This document shows positions 28,520-36,643 of a stretch of DNA of 64,000 bases, piece by piece. The stretch comes from Enhydrobacter sp. (lineage in GTDB: Bacteria > Pseudomonadota > Alphaproteobacteria > Reyranellales > Reyranellaceae): NCBI GenBank assembly GCA_025808875.1, contig CP075528.1, positions 4,028,473-4,092,472 of the forward strand. The letters are read 5' to 3'. The notes below the pieces were generated by a model. The model did not search any database, was not told where the DNA came from, and saw nothing but the letters and a program-made list of their open reading frames with translations. Positions within the stretch are counted from its first letter, which is position 1; each line of letters starts with the position of its first letter. The position numbers were made by a program, and so were the translations under genes.

Positions 28520-30352
28520 CTACTCGGCCGCCAATGCGGCGGCCTGCTTCTTGGCGCGCTTACGATCCTCGGGGTCGAGGAAGCGCTTGCGCAACCGGAT
28601 CGACTTGGGAGTGATCTCCACAAGTTCGTCGTCCTCGATATAGGCGATCGCCTGCTCGAGCGACATGCGGCGCGGCGGCGTGAGCCGCACCGCCTCGTCC
28701 TTGCCGGCCGCCCGGATGTTGGTGAGCTGCTTGCCCTTCAGGACGTTGACATCGAGGTCGTTGCCGCGGCTGTGCTCGCCGATCAGCATGCCTTGATAAA
28801 CCGCGGTACCGGGGTCGACAAACATCGGGCCGCGCTCTTCGAGGTTCCACAGGGCGTAGGCCACCGTCGTGCCCTCGGCATTGGCGATCAGCGCGCCATT
28901 GCGTCGCCCCGGGATCGCACCGCGGAACGGCCCATAGGAGTGGAAGATCCGATTCATCACGCCGGTGCCGCGCGTGTCGGTCAGGAATTCGCCGTGATAG
29001 CCGATCAGGCCGCGCGACGGCGCGTGGAAGACCAGCCGGGTCTTGCCGGCGCCCGACGGGCGCATGTCCTGGAGCTCGCCCTTGCGCTGGGAGATCTGCT
29101 CGACGACGACGCCGGTATAGGCGTCGTCAACGTCGATCACGACTTCCTCGATCGGCTCGAGCCGCTGGCCAGTGGCCGCATCGGTCTGGAACAGCACGCG
29201 CGGGCGGCCGACCGCGAGCTCGAAACCTTCGCGGCGCATGGTCTCGATCAGCACGCCGAGCTGCAACTCGCCGCGACCCGCGACCTCGTAGGAATCGGTG
29301 TTGTCGGTGTCGCGTACCCGGATGGCGACGTTACCCTCGGCCTCGCGCATGAGGCGCGCGCGGATCATGCGCGTCGTCACCTTGTCGCCCTCGCGACCGG
29401 CGAGCGGCGAGTCGTTGACCATGAAGTTCATGGCGAGTGTCGGCGGGTCGACGGGCTGGGCCGGCAATGCCGCCTCGACCGTCAGGTCGCCCAGCGTGTC
29501 GGCCACCGTCGCCGTCTTGAAACCGGCGACGGCGACAATGTCGCCGGCCTCGGCCTGGTCGATCGGCTGGCGCTCGAGGCCGCGGAAGGCGAGCAGCTTG
29601 GTGACGCGCGTCTCCTCGATCTTCTCGCCCCTGGCATCGAGCGCCTTGAGCACGGTGTTGGGCTTGATCGTCCCCGACTGGATGCGACCGGTCAGGATGC
29701 GGCCGAGGAACGGATCGGACTCCAGCGTCGTCACAAGCATGCGGAATGCCGGATCGCTGTCGATCCGCGGCGCCGGCACGTGGCGCAGGATCAGGTCGAA
29801 CAGCGGCGACATGTCCTCGTGCTCGGCTTCCAGCGATTCGGCTGCCCAACCCTGCTTGGCCGACGCGAACAGTGTCGGGAAGTCGAGCTGCTCGTCACTC
29901 GCCTCGAGCGCCGAGAAGAGATCGAACACCTCGTCGTGGACTTGGTGGGCGCGCGCGTCGGGGCGGTCGACCTTGTTGATCAGCACGATCGGCCGCAGGC
30001 CGAGCCTGAGCGCCTTGCCGAGCACGAACTTGGTCTGCGGCAATGGGCCCTCGGCCGCGTCGACCAGCAGCACGACCCCGTCGACCATCGACAGGATGCG
30101 CTCGACCTCGCCGCCGAAGTCGGCGTGGCCCGGGGTGTCGACGATGTTGACGCGCGTGTCCTTCCACACCACCGACGTGGCTTTGGCCAGGATGGTGATG
30201 CCGCGCTCACGCTCCAGGTCGTTGGAATCCATGGCGCGCTCGGCGACCTGCTGGTTCTCGCGGAAGGTGCCGCTCTGCTTGAGCAGGCAATCGACCAGCG
30301 TGGTCTTGCCATGGTCGACGTGCGCGATGATCGCGACGTTGCGGATGTCCAT
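28520..30352 (-). CDS. typA: Translational GTPase TypA/BipA
   Basis: Ribosome-binding GTPase of the EF-G/LepA family, involved in ribosome assembly and stress growth. It has 610 residues. G1 is [12 protein letters not shown] at residue 9, G2 lies in [12 protein letters not shown]3 is [14 protein letters not shown] and G4 is NKVDRPDAR. Domain II, the EF-G III and V-like domains and the TypA-specific C-terminal domain (ending [17 protein letters not shown]) follow. Full length and apparently intact. Probably first in a unit with the DUF6481 gene. Confidence 0.97.
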   Translation of the reverse strand: MDIRNVAIIAHVDHGKTTLVDCLLKQSGTFRENQQVAERAMDSNDLERERGITILAKATSVVWKDTRVNIVDTPGHADFGGEVERILSMVDGVVLLVDAAEGPLPQTKFVLGKALRLGLRPIVLINKVDRPDARAHQVHDEVFDLFSALEASDEQLDFPTLFASAKQGWAAESLEAEHEDMSPLFDLILRHVPAPRIDSDPAFRMLVTTLESDPFLGRILTGRIQSGTIKPNTVLKALDARGEKIEETRVTKLLAFRGLERQPIDQAEAGDIVAVAGFKTATVADTLGDLTVEAALPAQPVDPPTLAMNFMVNDSPLAGREGDKVTTRMIRARLMREAEGNVAIRVRDTDNTDSYEVAGRGELQLGVLIETMRREGFELAVGRPRVLFQTDAATGQRLEPIEEVVIDVDDAYTGVVVEQISQRKGELQDMRPSGAGKTRLVFHAPSRGLIGYHGEFLTDTRGTGVMNRIFHSYGPFRGAIPGRRNGALIANAEGTTVAYALWNLEERGPMFVDPGTAVYQGMLIGEHSRGNDLDVNVLKGKQLTNIRAAGKDEAVRLTPPRRMSLEQAIAYIEDDELVEITPKSIRLRKRFLDPEDRKRAKKQAAALAAE

Positions 30353-30453
30353 ATTGTCTTCCGGAGGGGGTTCTCGGGCGCGGTATATACGCAGGGCTCA
30401 TGCCATCGGCAAGACGGGTTGAGCAGGAGTCTTGCCGCTGCCACAATTCTCCC

Positions 30454-30672
30454 ATGCGCAAGCGATCGGTCGTGATCGGCGGCCACGCCACCAGCATCTC
30501 GTTGGAGGACGAGTTTTGGGACGAGCTGACCGCGATCGCGCGAGGCCGCGACCTGTCGCTTGCCGGTCTGATCCAGCAGATCGACCGGGAACGGGGCGAC
30601 CGATCCAATCTTTCAAGCGCGTTACGGCTATATGTCCTGGAGACGCTGCGTCAAAGGGTCAGTCGAGATTGA
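30454..30672 (+). CDS. Ribbon-helix-helix domain protein (RHH_4 type)
   Basis: Small 72-residue protein whose whole length is the alphaproteobacterial RHH_4 pattern: RKRSVVIGGHATSISLEDEF forms the ribbon, FWDELTAIARGRDLSLAGLI the first helix, and NLSSALRLYVLETLR the second. Likely a dimeric DNA-binding protein. The ATG at 30454 gives the conserved MRKRS start; the frame is open further upstream. Its last 14 bases overlap the 3' end of the convergent nitroreductase. Confidence 0.85.
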   Translation: MRKRSVVIGGHATSISLEDEFWDELTAIARGRDLSLAGLIQQIDRERGDRSNLSSALRLYVLETLRQRVSRD

Positions 30673-31489
30673 ATCCCTTGCCGCGCACGAAAGCACCGAA
30701 ATCGGCGCGCTCCGGCACCGAATATTGCCGCGCCTTGTCTTCCGACCAGCCATAAGTGTCGCTCTGGCCGAAACGGTCGGTGTAACGCTGGATCTTGTAG
30801 GGCTGCACCGCATGCCGGCGGCGGTCGTAGGCTTCGATCTTCCGGCGCAGCCCCGTCTCGTCGTAGCGATCGCGATGGATCGTCACGTCGAGGCCGAGCC
30901 GGGGACTCATCACCCCTTCGAAGGCCGGCCACCCCGCTCCGAGCGCGGCAGCCGGGAAAACATGCCGCGGCAACCCCAGAATGTCGGAAACCTGGCCGGC
31001 ATGGTTGCGGATGGCGCTGATCGGGCAGGTGCCGAGCCCGACCCGGTCGGCGGCGGCGATGAAGGTCGCCAGCACGATTCCCGCATCGACCGATGCATTG
31101 AAGAATGGATCTAGGTGGTCGTTGACGAACGGCTGGCCGCGCCATTCGAACAGCAGGCGGTGACGACGATTGTTGGCGCAGAACACCAGGAACACCGGCG
31201 CCGCCTGGACCCAGGGATTGTCCGGCAGCAGCGCTTCCAGCTTCTCGCGCTGCTCGCGATCCGACACGATCACGATGTCCGCCTGCTGGAGATCGCTCTT
31301 GGAGGGAGCCGAGAGCGCCACGGCGCAGAGCGTCTCGACCAGCGCCGGGTCGACGGGCTTGTCGAGATAGCGCCGCATGACCCGGCGGTTGGCCATGTCG
31401 GCCAGCTCATCCACGCCGCGCGGCGCCTCGGCGAGCGCCGGCGCCGCCCCGAATCGCGCCTTGAGCACGTTCATCAATCGATCGAGCAA
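30659..31489 (-). CDS. Nitroreductase family protein
   Basis: FMN-dependent oxidoreductase of the nitroreductase superfamily, 276 residues, longer than the basic fold of about 200. The FMN-phosphate region MANRRVMRRYLDKPVDP is near residue 32, and SAPSKSDLQQADIVIV near 61 is typical. ASVDAGIVLATFIAAADRVGLGTCPI forms the central helix region. The C-terminal 60 residues carry aromatic motifs (DTYGWSEDKARQYS). The substrate may be a nitroaromatic, quinone or enone. It lies 12 bp after the AsmA gene on the same strand. Confidence 0.88.
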   Translation of the reverse strand: MLDRLMNVLKARFGAAPALAEAPRGVDELADMANRRVMRRYLDKPVDPALVETLCAVALSAPSKSDLQQADIVIVSDREQREKLEALLPDNPWVQAAPVFLVFCANNRRHRLLFEWRGQPFVNDHLDPFFNASVDAGIVLATFIAAADRVGLGTCPISAIRNHAGQVSDILGLPRHVFPAAALGAGWPAFEGVMSPRLGLDVTIHRDRYDETGLRRKIEAYDRRRHAVQPYKIQRYTDRFGQSDTYGWSEDKARQYSVPERADFGAFVRGKGFNLD

Positions 31490-31501
31490 GACGTCTCCTG
31501 A

Positions 31502-34500
31502 CTAGCGGCCGAACGGATTGGGGATAGGCAATCCGGGGATGAGCGATCGCTGCTGTTGTTGCTGCTGTTGTTGCTGGGGAGACTGCCCGCCGCTGCCGGT
31601 CAGCGTGTTGGTGAAGCCCGGCGGATCCTTTGCCGTGCCACGAACGACGTTGTAGCTGAGCCGGGTGGTCGGGCCGCGGACGGTCGTGATCAGATACGGT
31701 GCGGACGTGTCCTCGGCGATCACGAAGTTGATCGTGGTGTCGGTGGTCGACGCGCCGAGATTGGTGCGCGTGCTCACATTGGCCGTCGCCCTGTTGCCGC
31801 GCACCACCAGGCCCTTGTCGGTGACCACGCCCCCCACGATGTCGACCTGCCCGGAGATCGGGCTGTCGTGGTTGGCGAACCGGTTGAGCACTAGGGATAT
31901 CGCGCTCAACAGATTGCTGGCGACGTTGCGGTTGCCGCCGATCGCCCCCAGCACATTGCCGAGCGTGTTGTCGATGAGCGCGCCGGCGGCGCCGGTGGCG
32001 ACCGACCCTATGGCCAGCAGGGCCTTGTCGGCACCGGCGAAGACGTGCCCGCCGAGCTGCGCGCCTCCCGTCAGGGACTTCATGATCTGGTCGTTCGTCG
32101 AGCCCGAACCCTTCAGGGCAATGCCGGTGGCGCTCAACTTGCCGTCGATCGTCACCTTGACCGCGCTGCCGAATTGATTGGTCCCCGACGTCGCGCGCAA
32201 CATCTCGCTCAGGATGATGCCGTTGACGTCGCCCTTGAAGTCGATGCCGAGGGCGGGGCCGCTGCCGTTGAGCACGCCCGACAGTGCGACCGTGCCGCCG
32301 TACAGGCCGCTCTTGAAGTGCGACAGCGTGAGCACGCCGTCCTTCAACTTCATGGCGATGTCGGCGTTGTTGAAGCGCATCGGCGACATCAGCAGCGTCG
32401 CCGCGACGAGCTTGACGTCGGCGTCCACGCTGCGCAGCGGTGCGGTGTCGATCGGCTTGCTGGCCGCCGCCGGTCCGGCCCGGCCGCCCGTCGTCGCGCC
32501 GCCGGCGCCGCCGATCTTGTCGAGGTCGAGCGAGGGCGACTTCAGGTTGGCCGTGATCGTCGGCTTGCCCGCCAGCTTGGCGTCGATCGAACCTTCGAGC
32601 GTCTGTCCGTTCAAGGCAATGCTGCCCTTGTAGGCTGCCGACTGCGGCGCGCCCTTGGATGCGCCGGGCAAGGCGAGCGTGCCGGTCGCCTTGATCGCAT
32701 GACCCATCGCCGTCACGTTGACGTCGCGCAACGTCAACTGCTCGATGGTCCCCGCAAGCCCGCCCGACGCCTTGACGGGACCGAGCCCGGCGACGGCCAT
32801 CGACCCGGCGACCTTCAGCACCTTGTCCATGTCCGGGGCATCGAAGTTGAACGCGATGTCAGGGCGCGGCGCCGGCGACGTCACGTTCGCCACCGAGCCG
32901 CGCACGGCCAGGCGCGCGCCGCCGAGATTGGACACCTTTATGTCGTTCAGACGAAGCGTGCTGCCCTGCAGGGCAACGTCGACGTCGACGCCAGAGATCG
33001 GCTGCTTATTGTAGATCAGCCGGGCGATCTTCGCCTTGAGCCCGACCGTCGGTCCGGCCGGCGCCGGACGATCGGTCACCGCGGACGCGGCGGCCGGCGG
33101 CGACTTTTGTGGCGACGTACCGCCGGCCAGGAAGGGGTCGACGTCGAGCGTGTCGATATCGAGCGTGGTGACGATCGACAGGGGCACACCGAAGGTGACG
33201 ACGATCCCACCGGTGCCCTTGATGTCGTCCAATTCGAAGGCAGCATTGCTGACCTGGACATTGCCGCCCGTCGAAGCCATGCGGCCCTTGAGGCTGAGGC
33301 GGGTGAGCTTGCCGGAGGGTACCGCCGACACGTCGATCGCGAGCCAGGCCAGGGTGTCGCGCAGCTTGGGACCGACGAGGCTGAAATCACCGCTGACGGT
33401 CGGCCGCGCCGGATCTCCGCCGAGAGTCGAGCGTGCCTGGAGACTCATGTCGCCCGGCAGCGTCGCGGTGAGCCGCGGCACGGCGACGGCGCCACGCTTG
33501 GCGTCGATCTCGATGGCGACGTTGCGGACGGCTGCCTTGTTGTAAATGACTTCGCCAACCTCGATCGCGACGCTGGCGGCGAGGTCGGGCGGGATGCCAC
33601 CGGCCGCGGCAGGTGCGGCCGACGGTGCCGCAGGAGTCGATTTGGCCGGGCCGGCCGGAGCGGCAGGTTGCGTCAAGGCGGCGATGGTCCTGTCGAGATC
33701 GAGCTTGGGTACGACGACCTTGCCCTCGATCGCCAACGCCGGCTTCAGCGCCACGGCGAGCGTGCCGGAACCGGCGTTCTCACCGATGGTGAGGCGGAAG
33801 TCCCTGGCGGCGACAGCCGTCTGCGAGGCGTCGATGCTGCCATCGAAAGCGAACTTGCCGGCAAGCAGCGGCGGCACTGGCTGTGGCGGCAATCCGGCGA
33901 GTCCGCTCAGCGCCGCAACGAACGTATCGAAGCGGTCGGCGGCGATGGTCGCCGCGCCGCCCAGGCGCGCGTTGGGACCGAGCTCGCTCAGCGTGCCCTT
34001 GAATCCGACCTTGCCGCCCCCCGCCTCGAGCGACACGGTCATGGCGTGGCCCTGGCTGCCCTTGCCGCTCACCGACAGGTCGAGCTTGAGAGGCGCGCCG
34101 TTGAGGACGGCGCCGCCCGCCAGTGCGTACGGACCTTCGAGCGAACCGACCGACGCCGTGAAATTGGCCTTCTCCGCCGCCATCGAGATTCCCGCCTTGG
34201 CGTCGCTGAACAGCAGCGTGCCGTTCTCGATCACCATGCGACCGAGCGACAGCGGCTTGGGCGACGTCGGCTTCGGAGCCGCCGGCCTGGCTTCGGCGAC
34301 GGATGGCGCGAACTCCCAGTTCGGCTTGCCCTCGGCGTTGATCTCCAGGACGATTTTGGGTTCGACCAGAACGACTTCGCTGACCTCGAAGTCGCCGCCG
34401 AGCAGCGGCAGCAGGGCCGGTTTGACGCTCACCGACTTCAACTCGACCATGTGCGGATTTTTGGCGCCCGGCACATTGAAGAAGGTCACGCCGGTGACGG

Positions 34501-34705
34501 TCGCGGTGGGGGTCGGCAGCAGCGACAGGGTGATCGGCCCGTCGATCTTGAGATCGCGGCCGGTCGCCTTCTTCACTTCCGCGACGATGGTCGGCTTGAA
34601 GGAGTTGGCGTCGATGAACCACGGGGCAATCACGGCCGCCGCCGCCACGAGACCGACGGCACCGCCGACGCCGAACAACAGCTTCTTGCGCAGCGAAGGG
34701 CTCAT
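31502..34705 (-). CDS. AsmA family protein
   Basis: Large envelope protein of 1067 residues with one N-terminal membrane helix (about 5-29). A long repetitive beta-rich region with the AsmA domain at the start (WFIDANSFKPTIVAEVKKATG) and AsmA_2 at the C-terminal half follows. Proteins of this group form a hydrophobic groove across the periplasm and are linked to phospholipid transport to the outer membrane. A Gln10 tract encoded by mixed CAG/CAA codons lies just before the C-terminus. The start at 34705 is set by a strong AAAGGAGGAA site; an ATG 15 codons upstream has none. Confidence 0.9.
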   Translation of the reverse strand: MSPSLRKKLLFGVGGAVGLVAAAAVIAPWFIDANSFKPTIVAEVKKATGRDLKIDGPITLSLLPTPTATVTGVTFFNVPGAKNPHMVELKSVSVKPALLPLLGGDFEVSEVVLVEPKIVLEINAEGKPNWEFAPSVAEARPAAPKPTSPKPLSLGRMVIENGTLLFSDAKAGISMAAEKANFTASVGSLEGPYALAGGAVLNGAPLKLDLSVSGKGSQGHAMTVSLEAGGGKVGFKGTLSELGPNARLGGAATIAADRFDTFVAALSGLAGLPPQPVPPLLAGKFAFDGSIDASQTAVAARDFRLTIGENAGSGTLAVALKPALAIEGKVVVPKLDLDRTIAALTQPAAPAGPAKSTPAAPSAAPAAAGGIPPDLAASVAIEVGEVIYNKAAVRNVAIEIDAKRGAVAVPRLTATLPGDMSLQARSTLGGDPARPTVSGDFSLVGPKLRDTLAWLAIDVSAVPSGKLTRLSLKGRMASTGGNVQVSNAAFELDDIKGTGGIVVTFGVPLSIVTTLDIDTLDVDPFLAGGTSPQKSPPAAASAVTDRPAPAGPTVGLKAKIARLIYNKQPISGVDVDVALQGSTLRLNDIKVSNLGGARLAVRGSVANVTSPAPRPDIAFNFDAPDMDKVLKVAGSMAVAGLGPVKASGGLAGTIEQLTLRDVNVTAMGHAIKATGTLALPGASKGAPQSAAYKGSIALNGQTLEGSIDAKLAGKPTITANLKSPSLDLDKIGGAGGATTGGRAGPAAASKPIDTAPLRSVDADVKLVAATLLMSPMRFNNADIAMKLKDGVLTLSHFKSGLYGGTVALSGVLNGSGPALGIDFKGDVNGIILSEMLRATSGTNQFGSAVKVTIDGKLSATGIALKGSGSTNDQIMKSLTGGAQLGGHVFAGADKALLAIGSVATGAAGALIDNTLGNVLGAIGGNRNVASNLLSAISLVLNRFANHDSPISGQVDIVGGVVTDKGLVVRGNRATANVSTRTNLGASTTDTTINFVIAEDTSAPYLITTVRGPTTRLSYNVVRGTAKDPPGFTNTLTGSGGQSPQQQQQQQQQRSLIPGLPIPNPFGR

Positions 34706-34783
34706 GGTTCCTCCTTTCCGGACGAGCGAAACACTAGCGCAACGCGCCACGGCGCGGCATAGAGAAATTCATCCGACGCAGCC

Positions 34784-34975
34784 ATGGCCGACATCGTCAA
34801 TCTCCGCCGCGCGCGCAAGGAAAAGGCGCGGCGCGAACGTCAAACCGAAGCCGAAGCCAATCGGCGGCGTTTCGGCCGCACGCGCGAGCAGCGCCGGGCC
34901 GACGAGGATGCCGAGCGGCGCGCCGAACGGTCCCACGACAGCAAGCGCCTCGTCCCCGATCGCGATGAGCCCTGA
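34784..34975 (+). CDS. DUF4169 family protein
   Basis: 63-residue protein made mainly of Arg, Lys, Glu and Ala, with the conserved start ADIVNLRRARKEKARRERQ and the FGRTREQRRADE box that define DUF4169. Predicted to be helical and cytosolic. Function unknown. It stands alone between the divergent AsmA gene and the convergent HxlR regulator. Confidence 0.88.
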   Translation: MADIVNLRRARKEKARRERQTEAEANRRRFGRTREQRRADEDAERRAERSHDSKRLVPDRDEP

Positions 34976-35037
34976 CCGCCGCGACGCTCGGCGTCGGAGT
35001 CACCCCGGAATCCGGGGAGCCTTCGGAACCGACCGCT

Positions 35038-35550
35038 TCAGTTGCGGTTGCCGGAACGGTTCAGCGCGCGCCTCTCGAAGAAATCGCGCGTGCCCTGGTC
35101 GGCGCCCGGTCCGGCGACCGCGCGGACATTGGTGAGTTCGAGCCGGCGGCCGCTCGTCGCATCGATCAGCACCGGGTCGAGCAGTCGGTCATCCGACCGA
35201 TCGACCAGATCCATCGGCCTGCCGTTGCGGGAAGCCGCACCGAAGCGGTCGCCCCATTGCTTCAGTCCGACGATGACAGTGAACAGCGCAGCGCCCTTCT
35301 CGGTCAGGCGGTACTCGTGGCGCAACGGGCGCTGGCGATAGGCCGTTTTGCGGAACACGCCGGTCTCCACGAGCTTCTTCAATCGCGCCGTCAGCACATT
35401 CCGGGCGATGCCGAGATTCTCCTGGAAGTCGTCGAAACGGCGGACGCCGTAGAAGGCGTCGCGAACGATCAGCAGCGTCCATGGCTCGCCCACGACATCG
35501 AGCGCCGAGGCAATCGAACAATTCATTTGCTCGTAACTGGTGCGCCGCAT
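35038..35550 (-). CDS. HxlR family transcriptional regulator
   Basis: Winged-helix regulator of 170 residues from ATG 35550. The HxlR domain covers about residues 8-100: NCSIASALDVVGEPWTLLIV, the recognition region with IARNVLTARLKKLVETG, and the wing HEYRLTEKGAALF. The Cys in NCSIA is the residue that senses quinones or electrophiles in some family members. The 70-residue C-terminal extension (VDRSDDRLLDPVLIDATSGR) is common in a subset. An ATG seven codons upstream is possible. No obvious target is adjacent. Confidence 0.9.
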   Translation of the reverse strand: MRRTSYEQMNCSIASALDVVGEPWTLLIVRDAFYGVRRFDDFQENLGIARNVLTARLKKLVETGVFRKTAYRQRPLRHEYRLTEKGAALFTVIVGLKQWGDRFGAASRNGRPMDLVDRSDDRLLDPVLIDATSGRRLELTNVRAVAGPGADQGTRDFFERRALNRSGNRN

Positions 35551-35682
35551 GACGCGAAGTATAGGCGTCACTCGTCCATGTGCAAATCTTGGCCGCGCGA
35601 TGCGCCACGGTCCTCGTCCCGGGCAAAATCACCGCCGCCTTGCAACCATGTCGGCGCAGCCGACCTGCGACGGCGGTGCCCA

Positions 35683-35715
35683 ACAAAAACGCCCGGACGT
35701 TGCCGTCCGGGCGTT
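35683..35715 (-). terminator. Rho-independent terminator after the BI-1 gene
   Basis: Perfect 11-bp stem ACGCCCGGACG/CGTCCGGGCGT with loop TTGC, followed on the minus strand by a run of T. It lies 24 bp after the stop of the Bax inhibitor-1 family gene. Confidence 0.85.
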
Positions 35716-35738
35716 CGTCTCGATGGGATTGGTTCTCG

Positions 35739-36506
35739 CTACTCGCGTTCCTGTCCCAGGAACATCATGAGGAACTGGAACAGGTTCACGAAGTCGAGGT
35801 ACAGGCTCAGCGCACCGAACACAGCCATCTTCTCGGCGACATCGGTGCCCCAAGCGTCGGCGTACTGCTCCTTGATCCGCTGGGTGTCGTAGGCGATCAG
35901 GCCCGAAAAGATCAGCACGCCCGCGACCGAGATGATGAAGGTCATCGTGCCCGACGGGAAGAACATGTTCACGACGACGGCCAGGATCAGGCCGATCAGG
36001 CCCATGAACAGGAATTTGCCGAAGGCCGAAAGGTCGCGCTTGGTGGTGTAGCCATAGAGGCTGAGCGCACCGAACGCTGCGGCGGTGATGAAGAACGTCC
36101 GCGCGACGCTGGCGCCGGTGTAGCGGAACAGCAGCAGCGACAGGCTGATGCCCATCAGCGCCGTGACCGCCCAGTAGACCGCCTGGACCGAACCAAGGCT
36201 CATCTTGGCGGCCCGGAACGACACCAGCAGCAACAGGCCGAGCGGCGCCAGGATCGCGATCCAGCCCAAGCCATTCAGCCCCACCGGAATGACGTTGCCG
36301 CCCCGGGTCACGCCCATCTCGAAGAAGATGGTCTGCAACGCCGGGAAGTTGAACAGAGCGAACGCCACGATGCCCGAGAGGACCAGACCGGACGCCATGT
36401 AGTTGTAGACCCGCACCATGTGGGCGCGCAGACCGGCATCGAACGATGCCTGGTCGGCGATGACTCCGCCAGCACGGCCAAAGGTGTTGAAGTTCTGGTT
36501 CGCCAT
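35739..36506 (-). CDS. Bax inhibitor-1/YccA family membrane protein
   Basis: Polytopic membrane protein of about 255 residues with seven predicted membrane segments and the BI-1 C-terminal motif (VLIFSGLIAYDTQRIKEQY). The ending ALSLYLDFVNLFQFLMMFLG is the classic signature. Bacterial members (YccA, YbhL) modulate FtsH or act as pH-sensitive calcium leak channels. ATG 36506 is chosen because GGAGG lies 10 nt upstream; ATGs three and seventeen codons earlier are less likely. A strong terminator follows. Confidence 0.92.
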   Translation of the reverse strand: MANQNFNTFGRAGGVIADQASFDAGLRAHMVRVYNYMASGLVLSGIVAFALFNFPALQTIFFEMGVTRGGNVIPVGLNGLGWIAILAPLGLLLLVSFRAAKMSLGSVQAVYWAVTALMGISLSLLLFRYTGASVARTFFITAAAFGALSLYGYTTKRDLSAFGKFLFMGLIGLILAVVVNMFFPSGTMTFIISVAGVLIFSGLIAYDTQRIKEQYADAWGTDVAEKMAVFGALSLYLDFVNLFQFLMMFLGQERE

Positions 36507-36643
36507 TTCGATCATGCCTCCAAAGGGGGCCTCCTTGCCGGGCCCCTTCGGCAACCAATTTGGGCACGCAGCCCGTCTGAATCAATAGTTATCGTAGGCT
36601 GCCCGTCCCGCCGATCGGCAGTGATTCTCCGCAAAGAAGCCGT

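Noticed and set aside
28103-30475. 790-codon frame antisense to typA
   Set aside because: Shadow frame; typA has every GTPase motif on the other strand.
32045-34762. Open frame of about 900 codons antisense to the AsmA gene
   Set aside because: Shadow of the AsmA coding frame; composition is Arg/Gly/Asp noise and no recognisable motif occurs.
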